A stretch of 64,000 nucleotides of DNA from Pseudoscleropodium purum (Eukaryota > Streptophyta > Bryopsida > Hypnales > Brachytheciaceae), in NCBI GenBank assembly GCA_963969395.1, contig OZ017800.1, forward strand, positions 14,354,479 to 14,418,478. Direction: 5' to 3'. Of this stretch, positions 62,350 to 64,000 are shown one piece after another. How positions within the stretch are numbered: position 1 is the stretch's first letter; each line of letters opens with the position of its first letter. Both the position numbers and the translations under genes were made by a program. The notes under the pieces were generated by a model, which searched no databases, had not been told where the DNA came from, and was given only the letters and a program-made list of their open reading frames with translations.

Positions 62350-64000
62350 CTAATGATCTTTGTCTATCTTTTGACTTTGACATCCCAGATAATTTATTGT
62401 TTATTTATAAAACAAATATTATTGCATAACTTTTTCTTCTACTTGTCTTTTCATCTACAATAGTCTTGACAATGGCTCCCAAGAGTTAAAGGTCCTAAGA
62501 GTTTAAGAGCATTCACAATATTCATGACTATAATTCCAATGTATATGAACATCAACCAAAAATGGATTTTGTCTCTATGCACACTTGTCTACAAGTCTAC
62601 AACCACTCTAATAATTCACAACAATTAAAAGACTCCAAAATTGATTCCTAGATTTGTTAGTTTACTTCTCAAAAAAGAATATAAATTAAAATAGGCAATA
62701 AATATGTACATAAGCATCCTTCATCTAGTCCATGTACTAAAGCCAATTTTGGATGACTATACTTTTGGGGCTCCACTATGCTTTAGTTGTAAAAATTCCA
62801 ATTGCCAAAGTTTTCCAAACACATGCAAAACATGACCCCAAAAACTTCAATCAAACCAAAAACTTCAATCACAATTTAAAGAACCAATAGACATAACTCT
62901 TCACTAGATGAAATCTAAGTTATTCCAATTGATGATTTTTTGTTAAATCTAATATAATTATATTAAAAATAATATGGTTTTAGCATTTTTAGTCACAATT
63001 CTATTTAAATCTATATTATTTTCAACAAAATTGTGTTGGATTTAACAAAAAAAAATCAACATAAAGAATGCAGATTTCATCTAGTAATTAGAAAGTGATG
63101 TTTTATTTCACTTCTATGAGTTTTTTTTAATTTGTTTTAGGATGCAAGGTTTGAATCATTTAAATATTATTTATAATATATTTTACTCTATTTAGAAAAA
63201 AATTTCAATCCAATTCTTGATTTTTTTCTTTAAATTCAATTTGAATTTACTTTGGATTTATCTTTAGATTTGCTTTGGATCTTATTCTTACTTCTTACAC
63301 TTACAAATCAGTTAGTAGTTCATTGAGTAAACTCCTTTTTGAATCTTGTGGCTTTTGTTGTCACCTGAAGTTTTAAGGAGTAGCAATTTATTTTATTTAT
63401 CTTGAAACATCTCTATCAAGTCACACTACCAAGTTTTAGAAGATAATTTTTTTTAATATCCTATGTCTTGGTCAATTTTGTCATTAATTAAAACAAAATT
63501 CAAAGTGGATCCAAAATTTTCATCATAAATTTTAAGACATATATTCAAGAAATAATTTTTTCTAATCTAAAGGTCTTTCATTTATCCTAAGATGAAAAAA
63601 TGCAATGATTCAAAAAGGCAATTATATCAAATACAAAAATATTGAAATCAACCAAGAGGTATGGTAGACTCTCAAAGATCAAAATAAATCTTCTTAGGAG
63701 AAGTTACAAATGAAATTCACTCAAAAACAACTTTTAACCATTTTACATATTTACAATCCAAAATCTTCTACAAATAAATGTGATCTCAACAATTATAACT
63801 TATTGAATCTGAGAAGACTTTTGAAATCTTGAAAAAAAAATTAAGAGAGCATATTTACAAAGGCCCTATTTCCCAAACAATGTTTTGTCTACACCACAAT
63901 TGGGGAATTTGATGAAAAAGACGAATCCTAATTTAAAAAATACAAAGATAAATTTATTTTTAAATCTTTCTTATGTAAGACATGTATTATCTTTTCTTGA
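62350..64000 (+). repeat. Large dispersed repeat, copy 2 (runs off the window)
   Basis: Second copy of the 49425-52540 repeat in the same orientation. It lacks the extra about 1 kb and the 498-bp insertion, but carries its own CACTA-like MITE. Similarity continues to the last base of the window. Confidence 0.75.
62902..63086. mobile_element. CACTA-like MITE with readable empty site
   Basis: The element is 185 bp, with ends CACTAGATGAAATCT and AGATTTCATCTAGTA and complementary arms of about 45 bp. Flanking triplets are CTT and ATT. The paralogous segment at 51078-51095 reads GACATGACTATTAGAAG with ATT once, so the original target was probably ATT and the left copy mutated. Confidence 0.85.

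Overview
This is a plant nuclear window: spliced genes with GT-AG introns, a plant cellulose synthase, a pectin methylesterase, a plastid carotenoid isomerase and a telo-box next to a ribosomal protein gene. Coding exons are clearly more GC-rich, especially at third positions, than the very AT-rich intergenic DNA. Compact genes beside long gene-free AT-rich tracts suggest a seed-free land plant (bryophyte or lycophyte) or a streptophyte alga. I cannot place it further from sequence alone.

Layout. Positions 1-18,950 are gene-rich. In order: a secreted GDSL esterase/lipase that appears to be spliced to a C-terminal fasciclin (FAS1) domain (661-3584, +); a type II pectin methylesterase (4288-6742, -); a small hypothetical membrane protein (6931-7134, -); a bL18/uL18-family organellar-type ribosomal protein (7807-8148, +); and a full-length ten-exon CESA catalytic subunit (10964-17516, -) followed by a broken tandem copy of its own last exon (10539-10872). 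Three of these act on the cell wall or extracellular matrix, but they are separate transcription units on both strands, so this is proximity and not an operon.

18,950-41,900 has no gene I can support. It holds families of short non-autonomous elements: a PIF/Harbinger-like MITE in three copies, a foldback element of about 885 bp, two other dispersed families with three to four copies each, and several hairpins. 41,985-45,579 (-) is a complete five-exon 15-cis-zeta-carotene isomerase (Z-ISO). 45,850-64,000 is again gene-poor. It is dominated by a diverged repeat of more than 1.6 kb present at about 49.4-52.5 kb and 62.3-64.0 kb, with nested CACTA-like and other insertions whose empty sites can be read from the other copy. 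It also has a four-unit tandem array near 56-57 kb and an unidentified, probably decayed coding remnant at 53.5-54.4 kb.

Two observations stand out. One is the GDSL-FAS1 fusion with an altered oxyanion-hole position. The other is a recurring pattern in which introns (CESA introns 1, 4, 7, 8 and 9; Z-ISO intron 1) and the CESA 3' end carry local tandem duplications, in two cases duplicating the exon-1 end with its splice donor. I found no CRISPR, rRNA, convincing tRNA, viral gene or autonomous transposase. All exon boundaries were read by eye from reading frame, family similarity and splice consensus; they have not been checked against transcripts.
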